Shown here: positions 7,297-13,631 of the stretch, piece after piece
How positions within the stretch are numbered: position 1 is the first letter of the stretch
How the letters are laid out: each line of letters starts with the position of its first letter
From: DAOUCP01 sp034432155
GTDB taxonomy: Bacteria; Chloroflexota; Anaerolineae; Epilineales; Epilineaceae
NCBI GenBank assembly: GCA_034432155.1
Contig: DAOUCP010000116.1
Span: forward strand, 1-16,397
Reading direction: 5' to 3'
Length of the DNA: 16,397 nucleotides
Notes under the pieces: generated by a model
Seen by the model: the letters and a program-made list of their open reading frames with translations, nothing else
Databases searched by the model: none
Told to the model about the DNA's origin: nothing
Program-made: the position numbers and the translations under genes

Positions 7297-7896
7297 TCAC
7301 AGACGAGCCAACTGGCGCAAGGCAGCCAGCACGCGATCCTCGGTGGTGGCGTCCCGTGGCAGCTGGTTGGCCGCCAACGCTCGCTCCGCCTCGCCACGGC
7401 TGTAACCCAGAGCCAGGAGCGCGGCAACGGCATCGGCGTCCGCGACCGGTTCTGAAGGCAGGGCTGGACCAATGGTACCCGCCAGCTCCGGCATCGCCTC
7501 GACCTTGGCCTTGAGCTCCAGGATGATTCGCTGCGCCAGCTTGCGGCCGACGCCCGGCACCCGCGTCAGGTTGGCCGGGTCTTCGGCCAGGATCGACTCA
7601 TACACCCGTCGAGGTTCGAGAACCGACAAGACGGCCATGGCTAGGCGAGGCCCCACGCCGGTGACCCCGAGCAGCTGTTCGAAGAGGCCCAGGGCAACGG
7701 GGTCATCGGCGCCATAGAGCGCCAACTCGTTGTCGCGGACGTGCAGATGGGTGCACAGCTCGATCTCGCTCCCAGGCGGACCAGCCCGCGCCAGCACTCC
7801 TGCCGGCACGTAGACGCGGAAGGCCACGCCGCTCACATCCACCAGCAGGGCATCGGCCTCGGCAGCCGCCACGCGGCCTGTGAGTCGCGCGATCAC
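7297..7896 (-). CDS. ruvA: Holliday junction branch migration protein RuvA
   Basis: RuvA binds four-way DNA junctions as a tetramer and loads the RuvB motor for branch migration in recombinational repair. The 199-residue length is normal. The N-terminal OB fold starts IARLTGRV and includes YVPAGVLARAG and ELALYGADDPVALGLFEQLL. The paired helix-hairpin-helix motifs are VTGVGPRLAMAVLS and VPGVGRKLAQRIILELK. The C-terminal RuvB-binding domain is DAVAALLALGYSRGEAERAL. GTG 7896 is chosen because it matches the family N-terminus. The frame runs open to 8211, but that extension is not RuvA-like. No Shine-Dalgarno is visible, and a TATAAT lies 7 nt upstream, suggesting leaderless transcription. Neither ruvB nor ruvC is in this window. 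Confidence 0.95.
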   Translation of the reverse strand: MIARLTGRVAAAEADALLVDVSGVAFRVYVPAGVLARAGPPGSEIELCTHLHVRDNELALYGADDPVALGLFEQLLGVTGVGPRLAMAVLSVLEPRRVYESILAEDPANLTRVPGVGRKLAQRIILELKAKVEAMPELAGTIGPALPSEPVADADAVAALLALGYSRGEAERALAANQLPRDATTEDRVLAALRQLARL

Positions 7897-7903
7897 GGTG
7901 GCG

Positions 7904-7909
7904 ATTATA
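7904..7909 (-). promoter_or_regulatory. Perfect -10 box immediately upstream of ruvA
   Basis: On the minus strand TATAAT reads from 7909 to 7904, and only seven bases separate it from the GTG at 7896. The predicted start of transcription is therefore at or next to the start codon. No good -35 is seen. The best at 17-nt spacing is TGCGCC, inside the first copy of a direct repeat. Confidence 0.5.
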
Positions 7910-7922
7910 GGTCGGTCGCCCG

Positions 7923-8005
7923 TCCGGGCGCACGTCCATCCGTCCTCACAACATCTGTGTCCGGGTAGGCCGACGAACGACCCTCCGGGCGCACGTCCAT
8001 CCGTC
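7923..8005. repeat. 22-bp perfect direct repeat, copies 61 bp apart
   Basis: An identical 22-bp sequence beginning TCCGGGCGCACG and ending CATCCGTC occurs at 7923-7944 and 7984-8005, a 61-bp offset. Both copies lie between the divergent ruvA and rpoD promoters. Similarity beyond the 22 bp is weak. Confidence 0.9.
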
Positions 8006-8061
8006 GGGGCAACGGCCGGTGGAGTAGCAGGCAAGAACGGTGGGGCTGTTCGGAAAACCTC

Positions 8062-8090
8062 TTGACGAAACGGCCCGGACGTGCTATAAT
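8062..8090 (+). promoter_or_regulatory. Near-consensus sigma-70 promoter of the sigma factor gene
   Basis: TTGACG at 8062-8067 (five of six) and a perfect TATAAT at 8085-8090 are separated by exactly 17 nt. A TG at 8082-8083 also gives an extended -10. The expected start is near 8097, leaving a leader of about 95 nt. That leader contains a hairpin of GCCGGA (8114-8119) and TCCGGC (8134-8139). Confidence 0.8.
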
Positions 8091-8191
8091 AAGCTTGCTT
8101 CAGAAGTCGCCTCGCCGGATGCCGCGCTCGCGCTCCGGCTTCAAGTCGCTTGCGCCGGTTCCTGGCAGTAGGAAGGGAGCGCACCACAGTG

Positions 8192-9349
8192 ATGCTGGAC
8201 CTGAAGGCCAATCCGCGGTTCGCCGAAGCATTCGATCGCCTTGTCGCCCTCGGTCACCAGCAGGGCCACGTGGAGCTCCGCGACCTCGTGGCCATCCTGC
8301 CGGGGGTAGAAAGCAACGCCGATCTGCTCGAACTCGCCGCCAGCCAGCTCGAGAGCCTGGACATCGAAGTGATGGCCGAATCGGAGGCGACGCCAGAGCC
8401 GGCCGACGCTGGCGGTGCGCCACCGGCCGAACTCGATGCCATCGACAGCGACGATTCCATCAGCCTCTACTTCCGCGAGGTGGGCAGCGTTCCGCTGCTG
8501 ACCCGCGAGGAGGAAGTCGCGCTCGCCCAACGGATCGAGCGCGGCCGCGAGGCGGACCGAGCACTGCGCGCGAGCAACGCCCGAGGGCCGGAACGGCGGC
8601 GCTTGGAGCGCGAGCGTCGGGACGGCCAGGCGGCCTGGGAGCACTTGGTCCGGGCCAACAGCCGGCTCGTCATCAGCCTGGCCAAGAAGTACCGCGGCCA
8701 GGGCGTGCCCTTCCTCGACCTCATCCAGGAGGGCAACGTGGGGCTGATGAAGGCTGCCGACAAGTTCGACTACCGGCGGGGCTACAAGTTCAGCACCTAT
8801 GCGACGTGGTGGATTCGCCAAGCGGTCACCCGAGCCTTGGCCAATCAGGGCCGCACCATCCGCGTTCCCGTGCACATGAGCGACCGCATCCGCAAGTTGT
8901 TTGCCATCGCCCAGGCCTTGGAGCAGGACCTTGGCCGTCGCCCCACACCGGCCGAGCTGGCGGAGCGCATGGCGCTGCCGGAGGACAAGGTGCGCGAGAT
9001 GCTCCGCGCTGCGGCGCACAATCTGTCGCTGGAGAAGCCGGTGGGGGAGGATCAGGACTCAGAGCTGGGCCACTTCATCGAGGACGTACTGGCCCCGGAT
9101 CCCCTGGAGGACGCGGCACGGCACCTGTTGCGCAAGGACATCGACGACATGTTGCAGTGCCTGACGGCACGCGAGGCCCGCATCTTGCGGCTCCGCTACG
9201 GGCTAGGCAGCGGACGGCCCCACACCCTGAAGGAAGTGGGCCGCAAGTTCAACCTGACGCGGGAACGGATCCGGCAGATCGAACAGGAGGCGTTGCACAA
9301 GCTGCGGCGTCGGGACCGCCGCGCTCGGCTCAGCCACTACCTACACTAG
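8192..9349 (+). CDS. RpoD/SigA-type RNA polymerase sigma factor
   Basis: This sigma-70 family factor directs RNA polymerase to promoters. The 385 residues include a short region 1.1-like start (LRDLVAILPG), an acidic Ala/Pro linker (about 60-88), region 1.2 (DSISLYFREVGSVPLLTREEE, 88-108) and region 2 (LVRANSRLVISLAKKY to FSTYATWWIRQAVTRAL, 152-216). Region 3 is about 217-300. Region 4.2 carries the -35-binding helix in TLKEVGRKFNLTRERIRQIE (345-364). Such complete conservation fits a primary or group 2 factor. The strong promoter favours the primary one, but other copies in the genome cannot be excluded. ATG 8192 is directly preceded by GTG 8189. The Shine-Dalgarno GGGAG at 8175-8179 suits either. 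The gene ends by sharing CTAG with the convergent neighbour. Confidence 0.95.
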   Translation: MLDLKANPRFAEAFDRLVALGHQQGHVELRDLVAILPGVESNADLLELAASQLESLDIEVMAESEATPEPADAGGAPPAELDAIDSDDSISLYFREVGSVPLLTREEEVALAQRIERGREADRALRASNARGPERRRLERERRDGQAAWEHLVRANSRLVISLAKKYRGQGVPFLDLIQEGNVGLMKAADKFDYRRGYKFSTYATWWIRQAVTRALANQGRTIRVPVHMSDRIRKLFAIAQALEQDLGRRPTPAELAERMALPEDKVREMLRAAAHNLSLEKPVGEDQDSELGHFIEDVLAPDPLEDAARHLLRKDIDDMLQCLTAREARILRLRYGLGSGRPHTLKEVGRKFNLTRERIRQIEQEALHKLRRRDRRARLSHYLH

Positions 9350-10674
9350 CCGGCTTCGGGCGCTGCGCTGGAGCCGGCGCTCGTCGGCCGCACCGAGGCG
9401 CGGGCTGCCAGCTTGCCCAATAGCCGCCTCCTTCGGTGCTCGAGCTGCCGCAGCGCTGCCGCGGGGCGAGGAGACGCTCGAAACTCGCCACGGAGCAGCC
9501 GCTCGCGGGCTGCCTCGATCAGCGCCAATGCCTGGGCTGGATCCCGCGCCGGAGCGCGATGCTCGTAGTACTTCGCCAGCTCTTCGAACGGCGTCAGCCG
9601 GCGCGGGCCAAGCTCGATCCACCGTTGCCACGCTGCCGCCGCCCGGCTCCAGTCACCCGCCCGACGGGCTGCTTGCCCGGCCGCCTCCAGGGCCTCCTCC
9701 GCCAGAGCGCGATTCCGCGCCGTGGCGCTCGCCCGTTCGCACGCCACCGCCGCCTCTAGCCACCGCCCGCAGGCCGCGTAGAGCCGCGCCAGGCTGAGCC
9801 AGTCTTCGGCGTCCTGCAGCGTGTCGTCGGGAGCCCGATAGGCGCGCCCTAGATGTGCCGTGAGGCTGACCATCGAGACAATGTCGGTCACGTTGTGGCC
9901 GAACACGCCGGCCAGGGGCCGGGCATCGCCGTCGCGCTGGAAATCGAAGTAGCGAGTGGGGACCAGGCAGCCCGGCACGTCGGCCTGGCGGCGGACGCCG
10001 AGGACATGGGCTTCCAGGGACGCGAGGGCGCAGCTTGGCAGCCGGCGCCGAAAGAGCCGCCGCGCCACCGGCAGCAAGTCCAAGTGTGGCAAGTCGTCGA
10101 ATGGCGACCGGCGACGATGCAGACGGTAGCGGGTTGCCAGGAGCGGTAGATCGAAGGTCCGGCCATTGAAAGTGACGATGCCGCTCGCGCCTTGCACCAG
10201 CTCGGCAGCGTGCTCGAGCTGGGCTGCTTCCTGGGAAGGGTCGGCCATGAAGACCTGGTCGATGCGATAGCTGTCACCCTCAAAGCGGCCGATGCCGATG
10301 AGAAAGGCGTACGTTCCGGTGCCGCCGGCCAGGCCGGTCGTCTCGGTATCGACGAAGACCGCCGTGCGAAGATCGAGAGCCGCCAGATCGGGATTCTGGG
10401 CCAGGGCGGCAAGCGTGGCTCCGGTCTCCGCCAGCGCACCCTCCAGTGGTGCACGCCCATGCCGCTCGCTCACCGCCCGCCGCGCCACGCTGACGTAACA
10501 GCGCCCGCCCCGGTTCTCGAGCCAACGGCCGGGGACGACCTCCTCGATGGGCCAAGGCGAGGACGGACGCGAGCGTCGCGCCGCCTCGGCAGGCGCGCCC
10601 CGCTGCACGCCCAAACGCACCAGCCGCGCGAGCCAATCCCGAGATGGCGCCGCTCCTTGGTCCCTCGTTGCCAC
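9346..10674 (-). CDS. YprB-like ribonuclease H-fold protein with C-terminal helical repeats
   Basis: This 442-residue protein matches the YprB family, whose RNase H-like domain resembles DEDD exonucleases. The cellular substrate is not established. Candidate catalytic residues are D109 and E111 in VFVDTETTGLAGGTGTY, D175 in FNGRTFDLPLL, and H260 with D264 in GHNVTDIVSM. The C-terminal part (about 285-400) is a run of Ala-rich amphipathic helices of tetratricopeptide type, for example DWLSLARLYAACGRWLEAAVACERA, probably for protein contacts. The start is GTG 10674, just downstream of a minus-strand extended -10 box, with a weak GAGG upstream. The TAG stop overlaps the stop of the convergent sigma gene. 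The fold assignment is firm, the biochemical role is not. Confidence 0.88.
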   Translation of the reverse strand: MATRDQGAAPSRDWLARLVRLGVQRGAPAEAARRSRPSSPWPIEEVVPGRWLENRGGRCYVSVARRAVSERHGRAPLEGALAETGATLAALAQNPDLAALDLRTAVFVDTETTGLAGGTGTYAFLIGIGRFEGDSYRIDQVFMADPSQEAAQLEHAAELVQGASGIVTFNGRTFDLPLLATRYRLHRRRSPFDDLPHLDLLPVARRLFRRRLPSCALASLEAHVLGVRRQADVPGCLVPTRYFDFQRDGDARPLAGVFGHNVTDIVSMVSLTAHLGRAYRAPDDTLQDAEDWLSLARLYAACGRWLEAAVACERASATARNRALAEEALEAAGQAARRAGDWSRAAAAWQRWIELGPRRLTPFEELAKYYEHRAPARDPAQALALIEAARERLLRGEFRASPRPAAALRQLEHRRRRLLGKLAARASVRPTSAGSSAAPEAG

Positions 10675-10695
10675 GAACGTTCGACCTCGGCACGG

Positions 10696-10704
10696 ATTCT
10701 AGCA
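10696..10704 (-). promoter_or_regulatory. Extended -10 promoter for the YprB-like gene
   Basis: On the minus strand TGCTAGAAT reads from 10704 to 10696, an extended -10 with a five-of-six hexamer. It lies 21 nt before the GTG at 10674. No convincing -35 is present. Confidence 0.5.
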
Positions 10705-10760
10705 CAGATGAGCGACACTCGCCGCTACCCGGCCGCAGACCGAAGGCCCGCGCCTCGCGA

Positions 10761-10789
10761 TTGACCGCTCCCGGCCACGAGCGTACTCT
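10761..10789 (+). promoter_or_regulatory. Candidate promoter for the secreted propeller-like protein
   Basis: TTGACC at 10761-10766 (five of six) and TACTCT at 10784-10789 (three of six) are separated by 17 nt. The start would be near 10796, giving a leader of about 65 nt. The weak -10 limits confidence. Confidence 0.4.
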
Positions 10790-10859
10790 CTGGAGCAGCG
10801 CAGGCTCGCGGCTCGACGTGCGGGCCGGGCCCACCACCACTCCCGCCTGGAGGCTGCCC

Positions 10860-12476
10860 ATGCATCGCTTTGCCCGTCCTACCCTGGTCGCCATCATACT
10901 GGCCGGCGCCGCCCTCTCGGCTGCAGGAGCGGGCGCCGGCAGCGGCTGGTCCGACGACCCAGAGCGCAACTCCCTCGTCGCCGATCGCCCGGACGACCAG
11001 GTACAGGTCAAGATTGGCCCGACCGCCGATGGCGGCTGCTACCTCGCCTGGTACGACAATGCCGAGGGCGGATACGACCCGACGCTGCAGCGGCTCGATA
11101 CCGCGGGCAGGGAGCAGTGGCCACACAACGGCATCCGAATCGCGGATACCCACTTCTCGTGGACCACCGACTATGCCTTGGCCGTTACCGCCGAGGACGA
11201 GGCGATCGTGGCTTTCCGCGATGATCGCGGCGAAGGCGAGCAGATTACCGTCACGCGGGTGGCGCCGGACGGAGCCGTGCTCTGGGGCGAGAGCGGCCTG
11301 CAGGTGGATCGCAGTCCCGACTTCCTCGGTCCACCAAAGGTCGTGAGCACTGTGGACGACCACGTTGTCGTCGCCTGGACCCGCGACAATCACATCCGGC
11401 TGCGGCGGCTGGACCGCGCCGCCCGTGCGGTTTGGAGTCGCGACGTTGTGTTCCGCGACCCAACAGGCGCGCAGCAGATGCTCGCCGATCTGCAGGCCAC
11501 GCCGGACGGCGGCGTGATCGTCTCATGGGTGCACACCCAGAGCTTCCTCGCCCCGCGGCACCTCTATGCACAGAAACTCGGCCGCGACGGCATCCCGCTT
11601 TGGGGGCCGGGCGAAGCGACCAGCGATGTGCGCCAGCCATTGGTCGTCTTCGATGCTGGCACGCTGCAGTACGGCAACTTTCCGCCCTTCCTCGCCGACG
11701 GCCAGGGTGGTGCGGTCTTTGCCTGGTATGAGACGGACCCCCTGTTGCAGACTCGCGTGCAGCACGTCCGCGCCGACGGCAGCCTGCGCTTCCCGCCGAA
11801 TGGTCTGCCGGCGGCGGTGCCGGAGCCGGCTCTCGAGCGTGTCGAACCGGCTCTGGCTTACGATGTGGCAAGCCAGGACATCTATGTGTTCTGGCGCGAG
11901 ATGCCACACTCCGGCCCGCTGGCGCATGCAATCGTCGGCCAGCGCATCGCCGGTACCAGCGACGGGACGCGGTCCTGGAGTCCTGACGGCAAGACCTTCG
12001 AGCCGCCCGTGGCTCATGAGGTCACGGAGCTCAATGCCGCGGCGGTCCCGGACGGTGTGCTCTTGGCCTACGCCGAGAAGCTGGCCGAGGGCGACCAGCG
12101 GCTGTGGATCCGTCGCCTGGACGCAGCGGGTGACTCCGTGTGGTCCGCGGAGCGTGTGGCCGTGTCCACGGTCCCCTCCGCCAAGTCGCGTCTTACCATG
12201 GCCATTAGCCGCGCTGGCTTCGCCGTGCTGGGTTGGCAGGACAGCCGCGCCGGGAGCGAGGACATCTTCGTCCAAAACGTTAACGCCGACGGATCGCTGG
12301 GACCGACCGGTCTCTCACCTACGCCCTACCAGGCCACGCCCACCGCCACCCAACCGCCGACCAGCGAGCCCGCGCCCACGAGTGCCCCGAGTGCGGAGCC
12401 ATCGGGCACGCGCTGGCCGCAGGACGGGTGGCTGTATTTGCCAGCCCTCAACCCACTCGGCCATCCGACGGGCTGA
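10860..12476 (+). CDS. Secreted beta-propeller-like repeat protein with Thr/Pro stalk and YLP tail
   Basis: The product is 538 residues. A signal peptide covers about residues 1-26 (MHRFARPTLVAIILAGAALSA). About eight related repeats follow, near 58-97, 112-150, 167-200, 217-255, 283-320, 340-380, 398-435 and 451-480. Each combines a short hydrophobic strand ending in W or a similar residue, a polar Asp/Arg turn, a strand with Q/R-R-L/V-D, then a DG or AG turn and another W. Examples are CYLAWYDNAEGGYDPTLQRL and FAVLGWQDSRAGSEDIFVQN. This suggests a beta-propeller. Residues 486-517 are a Thr/Pro-rich stalk, followed by WLYLPALN (524-531) near the end. ATG 10860 has GGAGG at 10849-10853. The ligand or function is unknown and no enzyme motif is seen. 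Confidence 0.8.
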   Translation: MHRFARPTLVAIILAGAALSAAGAGAGSGWSDDPERNSLVADRPDDQVQVKIGPTADGGCYLAWYDNAEGGYDPTLQRLDTAGREQWPHNGIRIADTHFSWTTDYALAVTAEDEAIVAFRDDRGEGEQITVTRVAPDGAVLWGESGLQVDRSPDFLGPPKVVSTVDDHVVVAWTRDNHIRLRRLDRAARAVWSRDVVFRDPTGAQQMLADLQATPDGGVIVSWVHTQSFLAPRHLYAQKLGRDGIPLWGPGEATSDVRQPLVVFDAGTLQYGNFPPFLADGQGGAVFAWYETDPLLQTRVQHVRADGSLRFPPNGLPAAVPEPALERVEPALAYDVASQDIYVFWREMPHSGPLAHAIVGQRIAGTSDGTRSWSPDGKTFEPPVAHEVTELNAAAVPDGVLLAYAEKLAEGDQRLWIRRLDAAGDSVWSAERVAVSTVPSAKSRLTMAISRAGFAVLGWQDSRAGSEDIFVQNVNADGSLGPTGLSPTPYQATPTATQPPTSEPAPTSAPSAEPSGTRWPQDGWLYLPALNPLGHPTG

Positions 12477-12503
12477 GGGAACGGTCCGCGGAGCCCGTCG
12501 GAC
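12462..12503 (+). repeat. Diverged relative of the 61-bp repeat at the secreted-protein gene end
   Basis: CATCCGACG at 12462 and CTGAGG at 12472-12477 match unit 1 at 3566 without gaps over 22 nt, with 18 identities. The TGA stop falls at the same offset. A hairpin, GTCCG at 12484-12488 with CGGAC at 12499-12503, starts at the same offset (22) as in unit 1, though its sequence differs. Chance cannot be excluded for one copy. Confidence 0.35.
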
Positions 12504-12692
12504 AACGCGTCGACCGCAGCTCTCTGGGGTAGACGGCGCCTGCCGGGCAAAGCGCGAGGCTCCGCGCACCGCACGTTGTTTTGCCGTCAGCCCCGTGGCT
12601 CGGAAGTGGTCACAGCACGATGTTCCGCCAACCGCAACGCTGTGGCCTGCCGTGCTCCGCCGCCAGGAGGCGATTGTCGCAGGAAGATCCAG

Positions 12693-12712
12693 GGGCCACA
12701 CGGCTGTGGCCC
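12693..12712. terminator. Bidirectional terminator hairpin between convergent genes
   Basis: GGGCCACA at 12693-12700 pairs perfectly with TGTGGCCC at 12705-12712 around the tetraloop CGGC. It lies 25 nt past the comEA stop on the minus strand and about 215 nt past the secreted-protein stop on the plus strand. There is no strong T-run. The rest of the 12477-12737 gap shows no gene I can support. Confidence 0.55.
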
Positions 12713-12737
12713 TGACTGCCGCACTGCCAGCAGGCCA

Positions 12738-13472
12738 TCACGGCACGATGATTTGGTCGACGAAGCGCGCCAGGGTCTTTTCCCCAATGCCCGACACCGC
12801 CAGCAGGTCCTGCGGGGAACGGAATGGCCCGTGGGCTTCCCGATAGGCCACGATGCGGCCCGCCAGAGCCGGCCCGACGCCTGGCAAGCGTTCCAACTCG
12901 GCTGCTGTCGCCCGATTGATGGCAATCCGACCGTCACCTGCCGCCGAGGCTTGGCCGGCTCCTTGGCCCAAGGCCGCCTCCGCTACCGGCACGCCGAGCA
13001 GTCGGGTGCCCGAGCCCGCGCCGCCCAATGGGAGCGCAGTGCCATCGAACCCACCGCCGGCAGCGGAGAGCCCGACGACGCCCTCAGCCGGCCCGGTCAC
13101 CGCATGGCCAGCCGTCAGGCTGGCAGCGTCCGATTCGGCGGCCGTCGGGACGTGCACGTGTTGTCCGTCCTGTACTCGAGCCGCCAGGTTGATGACGCCC
13201 GGCGCCGCCTCGGCCGTCATGCCACCGGCTGCCGCCACGGCGTCGGCGAGTCGTGCATCGCCGGTCAGTTTGACGACGCCGGGTCGTCGCACCGCCCCTG
13301 AGACGTACACCTGGGCGAGTGTCGGCGTGGCCGTGCTGACCGGAGTCGGGCTGGGCGGTGGCTCGATGCGCACCGCGGATGCGCGCGGATCGCGCAGTCG
13401 CCACACAATGAGCCCGAGCGCCACCAGGTTCATGAGGCCTACTATGGCGTCCCGCCGCAGCCCCTCGTACAT
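12738..13472 (-). CDS. comEA: ComEA-type competence DNA receptor
   Basis: ComEA is a membrane-anchored receptor that binds incoming double-stranded DNA during natural transformation and hands it to the ComEC channel. The 244-residue protein has a short cytoplasmic start, one transmembrane helix (about 9-26, AIVGLMNLVALGLIVWRL) and a Pro/Thr linker (38-51). An SLBB domain follows at about 54-110 (VYVSGAVRRPGVVKL to LAARVQDGQHVHVP). A Gly/Ala-rich spacer (111-180) leads to tandem helix-hairpin-helix motifs at 182-244 (INRATAAELERLPGVGPALA and LLAVSGIGEKTL). This is the standard order for the family. ATG 13472 begins just before the membrane helix, and no Shine-Dalgarno is evident. comEC is not adjacent here. 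The DNA-binding role is well supported by the motifs. Whether the organism is transformable is unknown. Confidence 0.93.
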   Translation of the reverse strand: MYEGLRRDAIVGLMNLVALGLIVWRLRDPRASAVRIEPPPSPTPVSTATPTLAQVYVSGAVRRPGVVKLTGDARLADAVAAAGGMTAEAAPGVINLAARVQDGQHVHVPTAAESDAASLTAGHAVTGPAEGVVGLSAAGGGFDGTALPLGGAGSGTRLLGVPVAEAALGQGAGQASAAGDGRIAINRATAAELERLPGVGPALAGRIVAYREAHGPFRSPQDLLAVSGIGEKTLARFVDQIIVP

Positions 13473-13526
13473 GCGGCCAGTCTAGCCGACGCCGGCCCTG
13501 ACCGGCATACGCTGGCGCCAGTTTCG

Positions 13527-13535
13527 TGCCATAAT
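13527..13535 (+). promoter_or_regulatory. Extended -10 promoter for the VWA surface-protein gene
   Basis: TGCCATAAT at 13527-13535 is an extended -10 with a five-of-six hexamer. No -35 is recognisable at 17 nt. A start near 13542 gives a leader of about 90 nt that holds a repeated CGGACTGCC (13564-13572 and 13596-13604) and ends in the Shine-Dalgarno. Confidence 0.45.
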
Positions 13536-13631
13536 GGCGACAGCCTGCCGCCGCGATGAGGTGCGGACTGCCCTGGCGCTGGTCCGGCGGCGCAACGGAC
13601 TGCCGCTCTATCTGGGAGGGAGAGAAGATCG

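Noticed and set aside
7897..8211. N-terminal extension of RuvA
   Set aside because: The added residues are unlike RuvA, cross the repeat and promoter region, and would make the protein 105 residues too long.
8062..9423. 453-codon open frame overlapping the sigma factor gene
   Set aside because: Its product is low-complexity Arg/Pro/Gly, it begins at the promoter -35, and the sigma factor frame is unambiguous.
12477..12737. Small gene in the gap between the secreted protein and comEA
   Set aside because: Open frames here are continuations or shadows of the neighbours, with no ribosome site or recognisable product.
13479..13484. Possible leaderless promoter for comEA (TAGACT on the minus strand, 6 nt before ATG)
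   Set aside because: The hexamer matches at only four positions, with no -35 or extended -10, so it is too weak to list.
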